64,000 bases of DNA from Pyrus communis (lineage: Eukaryota; Streptophyta; Magnoliopsida; Rosales; Rosaceae), in the NCBI RefSeq assembly GCF_963583255.1, contig NC_084803.1, positions 16,751,428 through 16,815,427 of the forward strand, given 5' to 3'. Positions 45,483 through 57,584 of this stretch are shown piece by piece. The stretch's first letter is position 1. Each line of letters begins with the position of its first letter. The position numbers and the translations under genes were made by a program. Below the pieces are notes generated by a model. It ran no database searches and was not told where the DNA came from. It saw only the letters and a list, made by a program, of their open reading frames with translations.

Positions 45483-45712
45483 CAATACTCTCTCTCTCTC
45501 TCTCTCACGTAACTACTACACGACTGCTGTTGTTGGCACGTAACTACTACACGACTGCTGTTGTTTTCCAACATCAAGACTCTCTCTCTCTCTCTCTCTC
45601 ACACATAACTACTACACGACTGTTGTTGTTTTCCAACATCAAGACTCTCTCTCTCTCTCTCTCTCACGTAACTACTAGACGACTGCTGTTGTTTTCCAAC
45701 AAAAAGAAACAG
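45483..45712. repeat. Minisatellite of (CT)n plus CGTAACTACTACACGACTGCTG units
   Basis: Units combine a (CT)8-11 tract with CACGTAACTACTACACGACTGCTGTTGTTTTCCAACATCAAGA, about 75 bp long. They occur three times, with an extra short unit (GCACGTAACTACTACACGACTGCTGTTGTT) inserted in the first. Confidence 0.95.
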
Positions 45713-46139
45713 AGTATTGCAGTATTGTTGCTAACCTCTTCTTACTTTACTTGAATGGCGTTCAAGATTATGCACAAATTAGGAACGCTTTGCCACAGTT
45801 AGAATCTTATGCTACTTGTTTAATTAGTGTTAATGCTGGAATTTTCTGGTTTTTTTTTCAATTGTACATGTGAGCTGTTTCGTTTGTTTAAGCTTTTTGT
45901 AGTGGTGGTTGGCTGTGAATTTATTATTCATGAACAAATTAAAACAAGTTAGAAGGAGAATGCACTTAATTTATAGGGTGATTTTGTATAAAATCAATAC
46001 AAAGTTATCATATTGACAATATATCAACAATATTTATGTTAATTATAAATAGGTCAATCATGTATTATGACACTTAAATGCATTTAAAATAAACAAAAAT
46101 TACATAATCTGCCATTACAGCTGGCACCTACTTCAATTG
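45713..46139. other. AT-rich intergenic DNA, no gene seen
   Basis: Nothing recognised. Confidence 0.35.
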
Positions 46140-46600
46140 ACACCCCCCTTCTCAGACCTTGCATTGCAGTGTCCATTTCCTAGTTCCTTTTTTTTCCATC
46201 ATTCACACGCCTTCTATGCTTCATTCTTCGAGCAATTATTTATTTTTATGTTTAGATTCAAACACTACAATGCAGTGTTCTTTTCCATGTCCTATTTTTC
46301 TTGTATTACATTTTGATTCAGAAACTACAACACAGTGTCTGTTTCCTGGTTCTGTTTTTTTTTTTTTTTTCTTTTTTACATTTTGATTTCTTGGTTTTGT
46401 TTTTCTTTTCTTTTTTACATTTTGATTCAAACACTACAATGCAGTGTTCGTTTCCTAGTTCTTTTTTTTTTTTTTTTTTTTAACGTTTTGAGTTAGACAA
46501 TACAATGCAATGTCCATTTCCTGGGTCTGTTTTTACATTTCTATTCAGACGCTGCATTGCAGTGTTCATTTCCTGGTTCTCTTCTTCTTTGCGTAATCTT
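46140..46600. repeat. Degenerate tandem repeat carrying the palindrome CACTRCAATGCAGTG
   Basis: About six units, 60-110 bp long. Each has a short palindromic core such as ACACTACAATGCAGTGTT, followed by (C/T)TTTCC(T/A)(A/G)GTTCT, a long T-run and ACATTTTGATTCA. Cores lie near 46163, 46261, 46322, 46430, 46496 and 46550. Confidence 0.85.
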
Positions 46601-46784
46601 TTCCACATTTCATGGAGTCTCTCTCAACCATAAAATTACTTTTCTAAAAAAAAAAATATAAACTTCATATCATAGAACAAAAGGAGATAGAACCCATCAA
46701 ATTAATCAAAACGCAAAAAGATTTCAACCCAAAAGAAGAAAACATCAAAACCCATAAAATTCAACCCAAAATTCATCCCTCGCA

Positions 46785-47030
46785 GATCCTTGTCACGGCT
46801 TTACCCGTTTCGATCTCAACGAGAAGGCCTTGCTGGTGAAAGATGGTGACAACGAGGTGTATGTATTGAAATTAGAGCTTTTTGGGTTTGATTTCAAGTC
46901 TTTTTTCTCTTGTAGGTGGTGGCGGTGGTGTGGCGTCGTCAAAGAGTCCCACCAAGAACAAGTTGCTGGATTGGGAGTGGGAGAGGGCTAAGAGAGATCG
47001 ATGTAGTGAGCGCACGTGGACGGCTTGATT
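46785..47030 (+). pseudogene. Possible captured exon fragments of an unidentified gene
   Basis: Two short blocks have coding-like composition in a region otherwise of repeats. One reads through FTRFDLNEKALLVKDGD and ends near 46898. After an intron-like stretch ending TTTTTTCTCTTGTAG, the second (from 46917) reads GGGGVASSKSPTKNKLLDWE. I do not recognise the parent gene and see no start or stop in a proper context. It may be a fragment carried by a transposon. Low confidence. Confidence 0.3.
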
Positions 47031-47328
47031 GCATATTTCGCAAATCTACTTAGCGGTTGGTTGTGGGGTGGAGAAGAAAGATCGGGCAGCATGTAGTCAC
47101 AATTTTTTTGAAAAAAATGAAAGAGAAGGAGAGAAGGATAAAATTTTGACTATTGATAATGCCTTAAAGCCCATGTAGCATTTATCATTGATCTATACTT
47201 AATTAATAAAAATATATCATTGATTAAGTCTAGAACAAAAATATGTCACTGATATATTGCCAAATAGTAAAGTTTTATTGATCTTTGACTAAATGACTTT
47301 AATTTCTATTGTACAACACTGAAAATAG

Positions 47329-47516
47329 AGTGCATTTTTGCTTACCATCATTTAGTATGATGTATGCTCACCACCCTATTTATCACCGTTAGATGAGTTT
47401 GAATTTTGAGATTTATGTTTATCCACTACACAAATCTCAAAATTCAAACTCATCTAATGGTGATAAATAGGGTGGTGAGCATACACCACACTAAATGATG
47501 GTGAGCAAAAATACTC
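47329..47516. mobile_element. Palindromic MITE, arms about 84 bp
   Basis: The arms 47329-47412 and 47432-47516 are near-perfect inverted repeats: outer GTGCATTTTTGCTTACCATC, inner ATGAGTTTGAATTTTGAGAT, and matching reverse complements. The loop is about 19 bases. The same family, more diverged, is seen at 51427-51573. RNA from it would fold to a long hairpin of the type that can feed small-RNA production. Confidence 0.92.
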
Positions 47517-47961
47517 CCCTAAAAATATACATAATAAGGTAAATTGGAAAACAAAATAAACACGTGTGTGTATTATACTATAAGTTTCAGCAAATCATTT
47601 ACTACCACGCATGTAATAAATAAATAGTAGTGAATTAGTGTTAGATTGCTCTATTAATTAATGGACTTTCTCTTCAACACACTATGTTTCAAGATCAATT
47701 TTTTTTTCTCTTCTCTTAGTGTAGCTTAGAATAGTACTATCACTTATAATGAAAAGAAAGCAATGAATAAATAATCTCATGTTGAAAATGATCTATTCTC
47801 AATTTTATCAAGTTATTATTACCAAGCAATGTTGTTTACGATATGCTCTTACCAACCAAACTACTAGCCTTGCAATTAACACATTATTCTAAGTTTAATT
47901 CCCAAATAAGTAAATAAAAATAGACGTTTATGAATTAGGTCAACTAAAAGTTATTTACATG
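47517..47961. other. AT-rich intergenic DNA, no gene seen
   Basis: Nothing recognised other than the left target duplication of the SINE at 47948-47961. Confidence 0.4.
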
Positions 47962-48114
47962 TCTGGTAGTATTCCTCTTTGCTTAAAAGTAACAGGTTTT
48001 AGGTTCAAATCTCGTGAATGGAAAATTCGATATCAAATTAGGCTGCCCATTGTGTGGTTTAGCCGAACACCCTCTCTCCCAGTTTAAAAATATCGATATA
48101 CTCAAAAAAAGAAG
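47962..48114 (+). mobile_element. tRNA-derived SINE with target-site duplication
   Basis: Begins TCTGGTAGTATTCCTC, which contains an A-box-like TAGTATTCC, then has a B box AGGTTCAAATCTC at about 48000-48012. It ends in CTCAAAAAAAGAAG. It is flanked by AAGTTATTTACATG (47948-47961) and AAGTTATTTGCATG (48115-48128), a 14-bp target duplication with one mismatch. This fits Pol III-transcribed SINEs moved by LINE machinery. Confidence 0.88.
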
Positions 48115-48128
48115 AAGTTATTTGCATG

Positions 48129-49568
48129 ATATTATCCAAAAATTAGGGTAAAATATGAGTGACGAAAGCACCACGAGTCATGCCTTAATAAGTACATTAT
48201 GTTGCCATTGTGCCACAAATAATATTTTGATGCCATTTTGGAATTTCCCGGAAAATAACACATCCATGTTTGAATTTTTCTCAGCAAAACCTATTTGAGT
48301 GGATATTTAATGTTGGGCTTAGTGCAATTGGAAGCCCAAGAATGCAAAAAATAGAAAGAGGATTAGGCTCAGATAGTTGGCAGCTCAGGAAGAATTGAAA
48401 ATCATTTTTGCCAAGAAATAGGCAACAAGCCTATTTGAGAAGTGACAGACAAATGACAACTCACCACCAGCAAAAAGTACTTTTCAAGGACATAGATAGG
48501 TAAATAAACGGTGACTCATCATGCTCTGGAGGCCATCACCAAAACAGGGAGGCTTGGACAGTCGGGTTAGAGAGTCTAAAAGCAACGAAGGACACAAGGA
48601 AGAAGGATACTCAACCAATCAATAAAAAAACATCCAACTTTGCACTTTAACAAAGCAAGAAACCATAAAGCTTTAGTTTGTTCAAACTTTATCATTTTTA
48701 ACTGCAGGTGCACCATAGAAAGCCATTTTTTGTCAAGTTTTAGAAGCTCTGTTACCCTTCCCGTGTATTGTAGTATCAAATTCCTTTAGTAAACCCGATT
48801 TGTAATTCACTCTCCAAAGATTACAACCCCTGTAAAACACAAAGAGAAATGGTTACAAGAAGACAAACCTTGCTTGACAAGGTCATACTCTTACCTGACT
48901 GTTTGTAGAGCTGTTGTTTTATGCATTTCTGTTGTACTTACGTAAGGTAGATCTCCAAAGATTACAACTCCTATATCATTTTTTACTGCTTTTCGTTCAA
49001 GGTTTCATCTATGGTTAATCTTGCTAAACTAATTAACTTTGCTTCTTTAGTGTTAACCGTAATCAAAGAAATAATTTGAAGGACCTTGAACTCCCTTTAT
49101 TTGGACATATGATATTATGAGTAAAAGTCCTTGTTTATAAGGCAAGAAAAGAACTTTATACAGACTTAACTCATCTGTAAACAATCCAATCGTACTAAGA
49201 AGTCTAAATAACTTGTGGCGCAAGTAATCATCTCACTTAATAACAAATGAAGAACAATATGATATACAAAGATAACGGTGGCACGCTCAGACCCATATTA
49301 GTTTTGATTGTGAATCTCAAAACCTAACAAAGGCCCAACAAATGCACCATTTAAACTAATAACAAACTCATATTGCAGTACATCAAGCGACAAATCTTAG
49401 GTTATAGGCAAGATCCAGGAGAGTTGTGTGAGAGACAAATCTAGCCCAAAGCAAAACCACCCAACGCTATTATGCGCCGCTCATTTATTACTTGTTCCAG
49501 TTCCACCATAAAAACGTTGAGATATGGCTCTCAGCCTACCCACCCCATTCCCGCACCATCAATAAACC
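48129..49568. other. Intergenic DNA, includes presumed promoter of the phosphatase gene
   Basis: No gene recognised. TCTCCAAAGATTACAACYCCT is repeated at 48811 and 48950. The last 100-200 bases should be promoter and leader of the plus-strand phosphatase gene; no convincing TATA box was found. Confidence 0.35.
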
Positions 49569-51326
49569 ATGCCACCATCAGCAGCCACCAATTTCTTCCA
49601 CTACCCAAATCTCAGAATCTTCCCCCGCTGTTCTTGTTGGCTCAAATCTCTGAAACCCATTTCTTTTCCCAGATTTCCCACCAAAAAACTGGATTCCTCA
49701 GGTGGGTTTGTTCCAAAGAAAGCTGTTTCAGGGCAGAGGAGCAGAGTCATGGGTTCCAACTCCATGGTTGAGCTGATAAAGATGCTGCCTTTTCGAAACG
49801 CCGATGGCGAAGACGGCGGCGGAGAGCTTCATCGTGAAGATTACATTGATGGGACTTCGGAGTTGAGTCCTTTGGTTGTGGATAATGGGTTGGAATCGAA
49901 GCTCAATCGACTGGTTGGTAATATCGCCTGTTTCATGTTTAGTATTGGGTGTTTTACATAGACTTAGAGAAAAACGCTTCAAATCCAATACTGTAGTACT
50001 AATAATTAATTTAATTAGAGCACGACCTCGAAGTGTTTTTGTATAAAACTTATAGTTGTCGGGTTTTATTTTAATTAGAATGATGTTAAGGGATTGGTTT
50101 GGGTTGGATGCAGAGCAAGTGGATTATATCTGCTTTATTTGCTGTGGTGATTCTATGGAGGCATGACGGAGAAGCCATATGGGCTGCAATGGGGTCTGTT
50201 GTAAATTCAATCCTATCTGTTATGCTCAAAAGGATACTGAACCAGGAGAGGCCAATTCCGTCGTTGAAATCTGAGCCCGGAATGCCTTCTTCCCACGCAC
50301 AATCCATCTTCTACATTGTTATGTTCACTGTTTGGTCAAGTAATCTCTCTTATCCCTCTTGATATTGTGTTTCTCAGTTAACTGAATGTTGTATGCTTTT
50401 TAACGGAAGAATCCCCGCCCTCTTGCTCAAGTTGAATCCACCTCCCCGTAGATTAGAGTATATCTTGTTGCTTGAAAAAATGTATGTTTATAAGATATAA
50501 TACGCTGATTGGTGTAAACTACTATAAACATGTTTACGTGGAATGCGAGCTTAATATACATTGTTCATCCTTTCCTTGATAGCTTAAGTTTCATAGAGCA
50601 GTTTGCAGCATAATGTCATTGGGAAGGATGCTAATGACAGCTATGAACTTTTACAATTTCAAATTGTGGTCAGAGGAATATTTAGGGGAAAATAGTCAGT
50701 TTTTAAGGCACTAATGATTGCCATCTGCCGAGCAACTAGAGTCTAGACACATCTAAGGGTCAAGATGTCTTCTGATCTTCATCATTGAATGGATTAGATG
50801 ACCTGTCATTAGATTGATGATGCCTGCCTTTAAATCTTATCTCTAAAGCTTCGTGAAGATTAAATTTTTAGGATTTTTCCAGAAGACAGTGAGTCAGCTA
50901 TGTGGGATTGTAGTCGCATTTTTCAATCTGTGTGATATGAGGGAGTTAGCAAAATTCTTAACATATGTCGAAGAGTACATCTTTAGGGGATTTTCTGGTG
51001 TGACTTTGTCTCAGCTCTGATACCATGAAATGCAACCGGATGAAATTTATGAGAATAACTGGCATGCAGTGTTTTTGTTGGTGTTGATGAGAATTGGCAT
51101 GTAGTTTTCTTGTTTTTGTCAGTCAAATATCAATCTGCTACCTCTATTTTCTCATCCAATGCTGTTTATATGTGTGCTGCTATTGCAGTTGTGGAATGGC
51201 TAGGGATCAATGAGATTTCTGTGACTGTCACTGCATTTGCCTTGGCGTTTGGTACATATTTTGTAAGTATTCAATCATGTGTTGATTTCAGTTAAATAAT
51301 GCTTTGAAGCTCAGCTGCATACTCTT

Positions 51327-51364
<38 letters not shown>

Positions 51365-51933
51365 TCAAAAGCTCAGCTACATACTTGAGTTGAGTGTTCA
51401 AGATCTTCAGTTGATGCCCTACCCAAAAGAACAAATTTGCTCACCATGGTGAACATTACCACAATATTATGTGTCATTGGATGAGTTTGATTTAATATAA
51501 TCCGTTACACGAATCTCAGAAATTAAGTTCATCCAATGACATTTAACGTGTGGTGGCGAGCAAATGTATTCTCAACTCAATAAATGCTGGACATGCAAAG
51601 AATGAACAAGCAACAATATGCCTTGACTAGATAGTAGATCCGAAGTAAACAGAACTGAAGGGGATTTAGATTGCTTATGTATATCTTTATTATTTGTCTT
51701 TGCAGTCGTGGTTACGAGTCTCTCAAAAATTTCATACACTCAGCCAAATTGTTGTGGGTGCTGCATTCGGAACTATTTTCGCCATCTTTTGGTTCTGGAC
51801 ATGGAATTCTTTTGTGGAGAAAGCATTTGTTTCCTCTTTATGGGTTCAAATAGTTGTATCTGTGGGGGCTGCTGGATTTTGTCTAGGATTTGTTGTGCAT
51901 GTAATTCGTTATTGGCTCAAGGATGAAAGGTGA
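49569..51933 (+). CDS. LPPE: Chloroplast lipid phosphate phosphatase (epsilon type, PAP2 superfamily)
   Basis: Four exons, 49569-49913, 50114-50339, 51189-51262 and 51706-51933, all with GT-AG junctions and consistent phases, give 290 residues. The N-terminal 60-70 residues are rich in Ser, Pro and basic residues without acidic ones, like a plastid transit peptide. Several membrane segments follow. The phosphatase motifs are KRILNQERP at 154-162 (KX6RP), PSSH at 173-176 and RVSQKFH before HTLSQ (the RX5H part of the third motif). The Asp of the textbook third motif is Gln here, as I recall for this plant subfamily. The family dephosphorylates phosphatidic acid to diacylglycerol in the plastid envelope. 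Intron 3 carries a 36-base T-run and a MITE. Epsilon 1 versus 2 cannot be separated here. Confidence 0.9.
51328..51363. repeat. Poly(T) run in intron 3 of the phosphatase gene
   Basis: About 36 consecutive T residues, 65 bp after the splice donor. Confidence 0.95.
51427..51573. mobile_element. MITE in intron 3 of the phosphatase gene
   Basis: Imperfect inverted ends (AGAACAAATTTGCTCACCAT... and inverted GAATACATTTGCTCGCCACC...), with inner TCATTGGATGAGTTTGATT pairing with AAGTTCATCCAATGACA. It is related to the element at 47329-47516. Confidence 0.75.
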
Positions 51934-52689
51934 AAAACCACGTACATTGATTTGATATAATGGTAAATTGCATTTCCACTAGTACATCTCATTTTATGCT
52001 TCTGGCTTTTACGTTTCTGCTTTTTTTTTCTTTCTTATAGTTATAGCGGAGGATCCTCATCGGGGGCATTGAAAAGAGAAATACCATTAGACTAAGAAGT
52101 AGTCGGTAATTTTAAATTTCTGTTGAGTGTCAGTTTTAGTTGATGAATCAGAAATTTGACTGGTGACATGCTGAGGGTTGAACGCCTTCCGATTATCCAG
52201 CTACAAAATGCATGGATGAAGAAAAGAAAAAAAATTGTATACAAATTTGAGAAAGCATATAAAGGAGTGACAAAATGGTTTGAACAATATCTTCTTGTTT
52301 CAACAGTTAATTGTATAGGAGTGAAACTTACATGCAACCCAAACACTTTGAACCCAGCACGCTAGCCTTTAAACCCGGCATGCTTTGAATTAGAGATGCA
52401 GAGCCCTCGGATGTTGACAAAGCCGAAAGAGACCTCTTTGAGAGTATGTCTTCGATAATGCTTGACCTTTTAATGCGACCCCGGATCCAAATTTTCATGC
52501 GACTTCCTATCCTTGAACGTCAGCCAAAGATGCAATTTCATTTGGTTCCATAGATTTCTTTAAATTTAAGAGGATCCCACTTAATATAAACTGGACTCTT
52601 GCATGTAGTCTGACGTAGCTTCATCCAATTGAAGAGATTAGCTTTAAATTTTTTATGGATTAAATGCTAACCTTCAACGTCAATTAGTG
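51934..52689. other. Spacer between convergent phosphatase gene and PPR pseudogene
   Basis: The first part should be the phosphatase 3' UTR; a GT...AG pair (about 51929 and 52040) could also give an alternative last intron. No other gene seen. Confidence 0.4.
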
Positions 52690-54630
52690 AAGAACCAATT
52701 TTCTGAATTGTATCTTCTGCCTTTGAAGCTAGTAATTCCAGCACACTGGATATATCATCAGCTTGTGGATGAGACCGATCTCCAGCGACAAATGCAGATG
52801 GTCGATCCTCGACCTTTATTTCCTTACTTCTGCCGCTTCCCTCCATTTTCCTTTAGCAGCATACATGTTAGCCAGCGTAATGTGAGTCGCTGCAGAACTC
52901 GAATCCAATTTAAGGATCTCATCTGCAGCACGTCTTCCACAGTCGACATCACCGTGGAGCCTACAAGCTCTGAGGAGAGTAGACCAAAAACATCATCCTG
53001 TTGAACTGGCATACTTTTGATCATGTCCTCTGCCTCACGTAACCGTCCAGCTCGACAGAGGAGATCACCCATGCAGCCATAGTGTTCTTTTGCAGGATTA
53101 ATCCCAAAGTCATTGCTCATTGAATTGTAGTAGTGGAAACCAAGATCAACCAGTCCAGCATGGCAACAAGCAACAAGAACACCGATGAAGGTTGCCGAGT
53201 CTGGTTTCAGACCAACCCTAGGAATCTTCTCAGACAGATCAATGGCTTCTCGGTAGAACCCATGTTCAGCATATCCATTAATCATCGCCGTCCATGAAAT
53301 AATATCACTAAGTTCTGTCACATCAAAGATCTTTGCAGCTTCTTTTATACTTCCACATTTCGAATACATATTCACAAGAGCACTTTGTACCATATATGTA
53401 AACTCTAAACCGACAAACAGAACATGAGCGTGCAGTTGTTTCCCTTGTTCAAGCATCGACATGCTTCCACAAACACTCAATACACTAGCAAGAGCAAACT
53501 CGTTTGGTTTTGGTCCGTCCCTTCTGATCCACAACAAAAACTGAAAAGCTTCTTCACCGTAACCTCCTTGAGAATACCCGGCAATTAAAGTGCTCCATGA
53601 AACAATATCTCTCCTGCTCATCTTATGAAACACCTTAGAACCTGAAGCCAAACGCCCACACTTGGCATACATGGTTACAATGGAATTTCCCACCGACAAC
53701 AAAGAGATAAGACCCCTGTGTAAAACGTGGGCATGCAATTGTTCACCCCATTCAACTCTAACAAGATTGACAACTCTAGAGATGACGCCTGCAAAAGTGT
53801 ATTCATTAGGACTCACACCGGCTTCCTGCATTCTTATAAAGGCTTTGATTGCACGGTCCTCTTGACCTGTCCAAACATAAGTCGTAATGATTGATGTCCA
53901 TGAAACGAAATCCTGTATCCTCATTGTTTTCAAGCAACTGCAACCGGTAGTCTAATTTGCCACATTTGTTGTACATGGTGGCAAGAGAGTTTGCCACATT
54001 GAGCTCTCATCGAACCCATTCTTCATTGTTTGCGTGTGAATTGCTCTCCCATATTGCAAAGCACCCAAATCAGCACACGCCTTCAACAAGATAGCAAACA
54101 CATATGCGTCATACCGCACCTTCAACCTCCACATGTCAGAAAAATACTCCAACCCTTCTACATTGTAAACGGCACGAACAAGCCAGTTATAACAGTGGTC
54201 CTAGACACCACATTTCTTATCGGCATTTCGTCAAAAAGCCTGTATTTTTTCTTAATCTTACCAATCTTCATATACATGTCAAGAAGCGCACTGCCCACGA
54301 AGACCAAATATACTAAATCCGATTTCATCGAGTATCCATGTATTACTTCCCCATAAGACCAACGTAGCCTGAAGTCATATTGGTCCATGAAATCATATCT
54401 CTCTGAAGCATTTGATCGAGCATCTGCCGGGCTTCTCCAACGTTACTGGTTTTAACTAGCTGCTTTAATTGAGCGTTGAGTTCAAGCATATCTACATGAT
54501 TACCCAAATGGGTCTTCTGATGTAGATGGTCTGGTTTTGCATCCGGAAGAAGAAGGTTTCTGCATTCTGCGTGAGCGAAGGCTGAAGCTGTAAATATTCG
54601 TCGAATATGAGGTTTAATTGATACAATCAT
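52690..54630 (-). pseudogene. Pentatricopeptide repeat (PLS class, E domain) pseudogene
   Basis: On the minus strand, a clear PLS-type PPR protein begins with a candidate start at 54630 and shows repeats containing RDMISWTNMTSGYV, GRAIHTQTMKNGF, DFVSWTSIITTYV, GNSIVTMYAKCGRLASG, DIVSWSTLIAGYS and SALVNMYSKCGSIKEA, then the E-domain region. The frame is lost at least four times (near 54345, 54160, 53945 and 52970). A segment after YVGLMGK appears deleted, and the end of the E domain is reached only in another frame and then stops early. The longest intact piece is 369 codons. Living relatives bind organellar transcripts and act in RNA editing or processing. This copy cannot make a full protein unless the breaks are sequencing errors, which is unlikely for four. 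Confidence 0.88.
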
Positions 54631-55659
54631 GTTCTGGTTATTGAGCGACCATGAGAGACATTTGGCGCCTACAGGTTAGAAGCGCGGAATATTTTTCTGG
54701 CTATTGTTGTCTAATGGACATGGGATTAACTCAATCTCAATCAGAAATACTCTGCGACTGGTTTGGTACCGAGGGAGACTAATTTGTTTGAATGCACTTT
54801 TCCGAGTGTACTCGTAACACAGACGTGTAACGTTATTAGTTCATATATTATAATATAACATGCATAATGTGTTTCGTATCAATAAATAAAACACGTGTTA
54901 TATTGTTATAACGTGAGTGGATTGGTAAAACCCCCACATGACAGTTTCATAATTAACCCTAAAATTTATTGTGTTTGAAGAGGTCATGAGTTCATGTTCT
55001 ATGTGTTCCATGGACAACACTCGTTATAGCATAGAGAAACTTTTGGGTGTGACAGTTCATGTGTTACAATATGAATAAACGACATAATTGATATAACATC
55101 AATTTATGATATTAATAATAATAATAAATAAATTCATATATTATAATATAAGTCGATTAGTAATTTCACGTAAATTCGTGATAATCATGCTAAAAAACTC
55201 TAGTTGAATATTAAGCTCCATAGTTGAAGCGATATGCTACATGCCTTGAGATTTAACAGGTTTACAAAACTCTAAGCCACATCGATCTCCAACCATTGTA
55301 GCCTCGAGATTTCATCCCACAAAGAGCAACACAAGAACAAATTAGAGTTTTCATTTTGCAGCAGCATTACAAGCTTGACAGAATGAAATAACATGTTTGA
55401 CTTTGAAGCTGTCTGGTTTTCTACAAACCAGAAAACTTCCTGGAAAACCCACTTCACACTTGACAAGTGACAACATAAGTACGAGACGTCCAGACATGTA
55501 GGGCAAAGAAAAGTGCAAACTATACTTGTAACACAAGTTTCCTTCCTGGAGGGAAAAAGTTCATCCGAATCATCTGTAACAGAGAAACCATAACAGCAAG
55601 CCTCACAAGTGTAATGCATTTGATCAATCTCCTATAGGCTTGCCTTTTTAAAGAGTGTA
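54631..55659. other. AT-rich intergenic DNA, no gene seen
   Basis: Contains two similar TTCATATATTATAATATAA segments (54840 and 55132) about 290 bp apart, perhaps a decayed repeat. No coding region supported. Confidence 0.4.
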
Positions 55660-55661
55660 AT

Positions 55662-55722
55662 ACACACACACACATATATATGTGTGTGTGTGTGTGTATA
55701 TATGTATGTATGTATGTATACA
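55662..55722. repeat. (CA)n(TA)n(TG)n(TATG)n microsatellite
   Basis: CA repeats, a short TA tract, TG repeats and TATG repeats in a row form a self-complementary tract at the outer end of the 3' LTR. Confidence 0.95.
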
Positions 55723-57059
55723 CTCAAGAATTATACCAAGCGGATGAGGCGAACAACCGTCTTATTCCTACAACCATACTCTAGCTAGGATCCACGAACA
55801 CATGATGAATTGGGGCTTTCGTGTACAGGTTTGGGACACAGGGTGGTGAGAGGCTACTTAGGATTGCTTCTAGGAGTTTCCTCTTGATTTGAGCCTCCAC
55901 TTTCACCGTGGTAAATTTCCTTGGGAATTTCGGATGTGGCTTGCGTGCGGGATGCTTTGGCGTCCCATAATACGAAGCATATTCCTTGTATTTTAAATTA
56001 TTAATGAATAAGTAAAGATGTTATCATAATCCATCTCGTGTTTGAGTTTATTATGTTTACTTATAATCTAAATAAATAAAACTAACATCTCCCACTCACC
56101 CAAATAGGAGTGGCGTCCTCACGTTCAAATTCACTTGTCATCATCCCAAGTTCCCAACATTCTGACGTTCACAAAGAATGATTAAGACGCGACCCAACGA
56201 AAATATTTATAGCATAGGAACAGAAAACTTTAAACTATTTGCATAGCCAATGAAAACGTTCTCTCGATAGCGTTTCGTCTATACCCTAAATTGTTTTTCT
56301 AAAACACAGAACAAGACATTCTTTAATCCCTCGTGAAAAAGCAATGTCTTTTCTCTCAAGTATTAAATGTAATCATGTTATCGCCTTTTACGCAAACGCT
56401 GGCTAGCTAATGAGTTATATTAAAGTGGTGTAATGACAAACAGTCTTTCCTAAGCACTCATGTCAGTTTGAGTAGATTTGACAGCTTTCCTAGACACACC
56501 CTTTAGATGGTAATGATTGATGAGTGTCTTCAAGTAAGTACGCTAAAACAACAGTCGACAAGTATCCTCTTTCTGACATAGTCTTTAGTCCAAAGGGTAC
56601 AAGTTGTTGGATTCAAAAATTCAGTGACTCACACAGTACTGAAGAAGTGATTTATTCATTACTCTAACTATTTTTTGATCAACTTAAGCACATATAGTTG
56701 TCTGACTCTAGTCTCAAACATGTATGTTATGACGTAATCTCATACTTCAAATACAAGCATATCAATTTGTTTGAAACATATATTTGGTGCGTCATACAAC
56801 TCTGAGCGCAGTTGCTATGCTAGCATCAAACCTAAATTTCTTGGCATGGATGCCATCCAGGCTCCTATATTAGACAATCCACATTCAGCTATAACCAGGC
56901 TACTTGGAGTCATGGAAATATATACATGAATTATGCCAAGATCGACCTTCTCCATCATAAGGTCTCATCTTAGGCTATCTCTAACCAAAGGATGGCCAAA
57001 GGGCCATGTTTAGCCCTATAGCCTTGCAAGAAATTATATTTTAATGAACAGTGCCAAAC

Positions 57060-57185
57060 TATATTTTATACCATATCCAACCGAGGGGGCCAAAGAGTCA
57101 TAGGCCAAACATAACCCTTTGACAAAAAACTCATCTCCAATCGAGGGGGCCAAAGAGCCATAGGCCAAACATAACTCCTCAATAA
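57060..57185. repeat. About 64-bp tandem duplication (CCAA(C/T)CGAGGGGGCCAAAG)
   Basis: Two units, starting near 57078 and 57138, both read CGAGGGGGCCAAAGAG(T/C)CATAGG. They lie in the interior of the non-autonomous LTR element and probably belong to a further insertion. Confidence 0.85.
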
Positions 57186-57239
57186 TTTATTCTTTTAATT
57201 GAATTAATATGGTTAATTAAATTAAATTACCATATTAAA

Positions 57240-57472
57240 ATAAGATTTTCAGACATATTTTGAGTGTCACTTGTTGCTAAATGAATAAGCCTCCTGATTT
57301 CTTATCTTTATACAATCTCAATAATTTTTCGGATAGGATTTCGAGTGACACGTGTCGCTAATGTGAGTAACTCTCCAGATTTCTTATCTTTATGTAATCT
57401 CAATAATCTGTCGGATAGGATTTCAAGTGACATGTGTCGTTAAAGTGAGTAACTCTCCAGATTACTTCTCTT
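57240..57472. repeat. Minisatellite, unit about 90 bp, 2.5 copies
   Basis: The core GGATAGGATTTCGAGTGACACGTGTCG, then CTCTCCAGATTTCTTATCTTTATG(T)AATCTCAATAAT, repeats near 57246, 57338 and 57414. It resembles the array at 37860-38165 in having GATA.GATTT followed by an ACGTGTC-like box. Confidence 0.85.
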
Positions 57473-57584
57473 TCTCCTTCATCTCTCTTGTTTTGATCTT
57501 CCATAGTAGTTCGTCTTGAGTTAGAAAATTGTCCATTGAAGCACCATTTGGCATAAAGAAAGCATAATAACGAAGAAAGCGTGG

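Noticed and set aside
45479..45754. 91-codon open frame with repeating Ser-Leu stretches
   Set aside because: It is the translation of the (CT)n minisatellite.
46159..46483. Open frames rich in Phe or Lys on both strands
   Set aside because: These come from T-runs in the palindrome array; no domain or coding signature.
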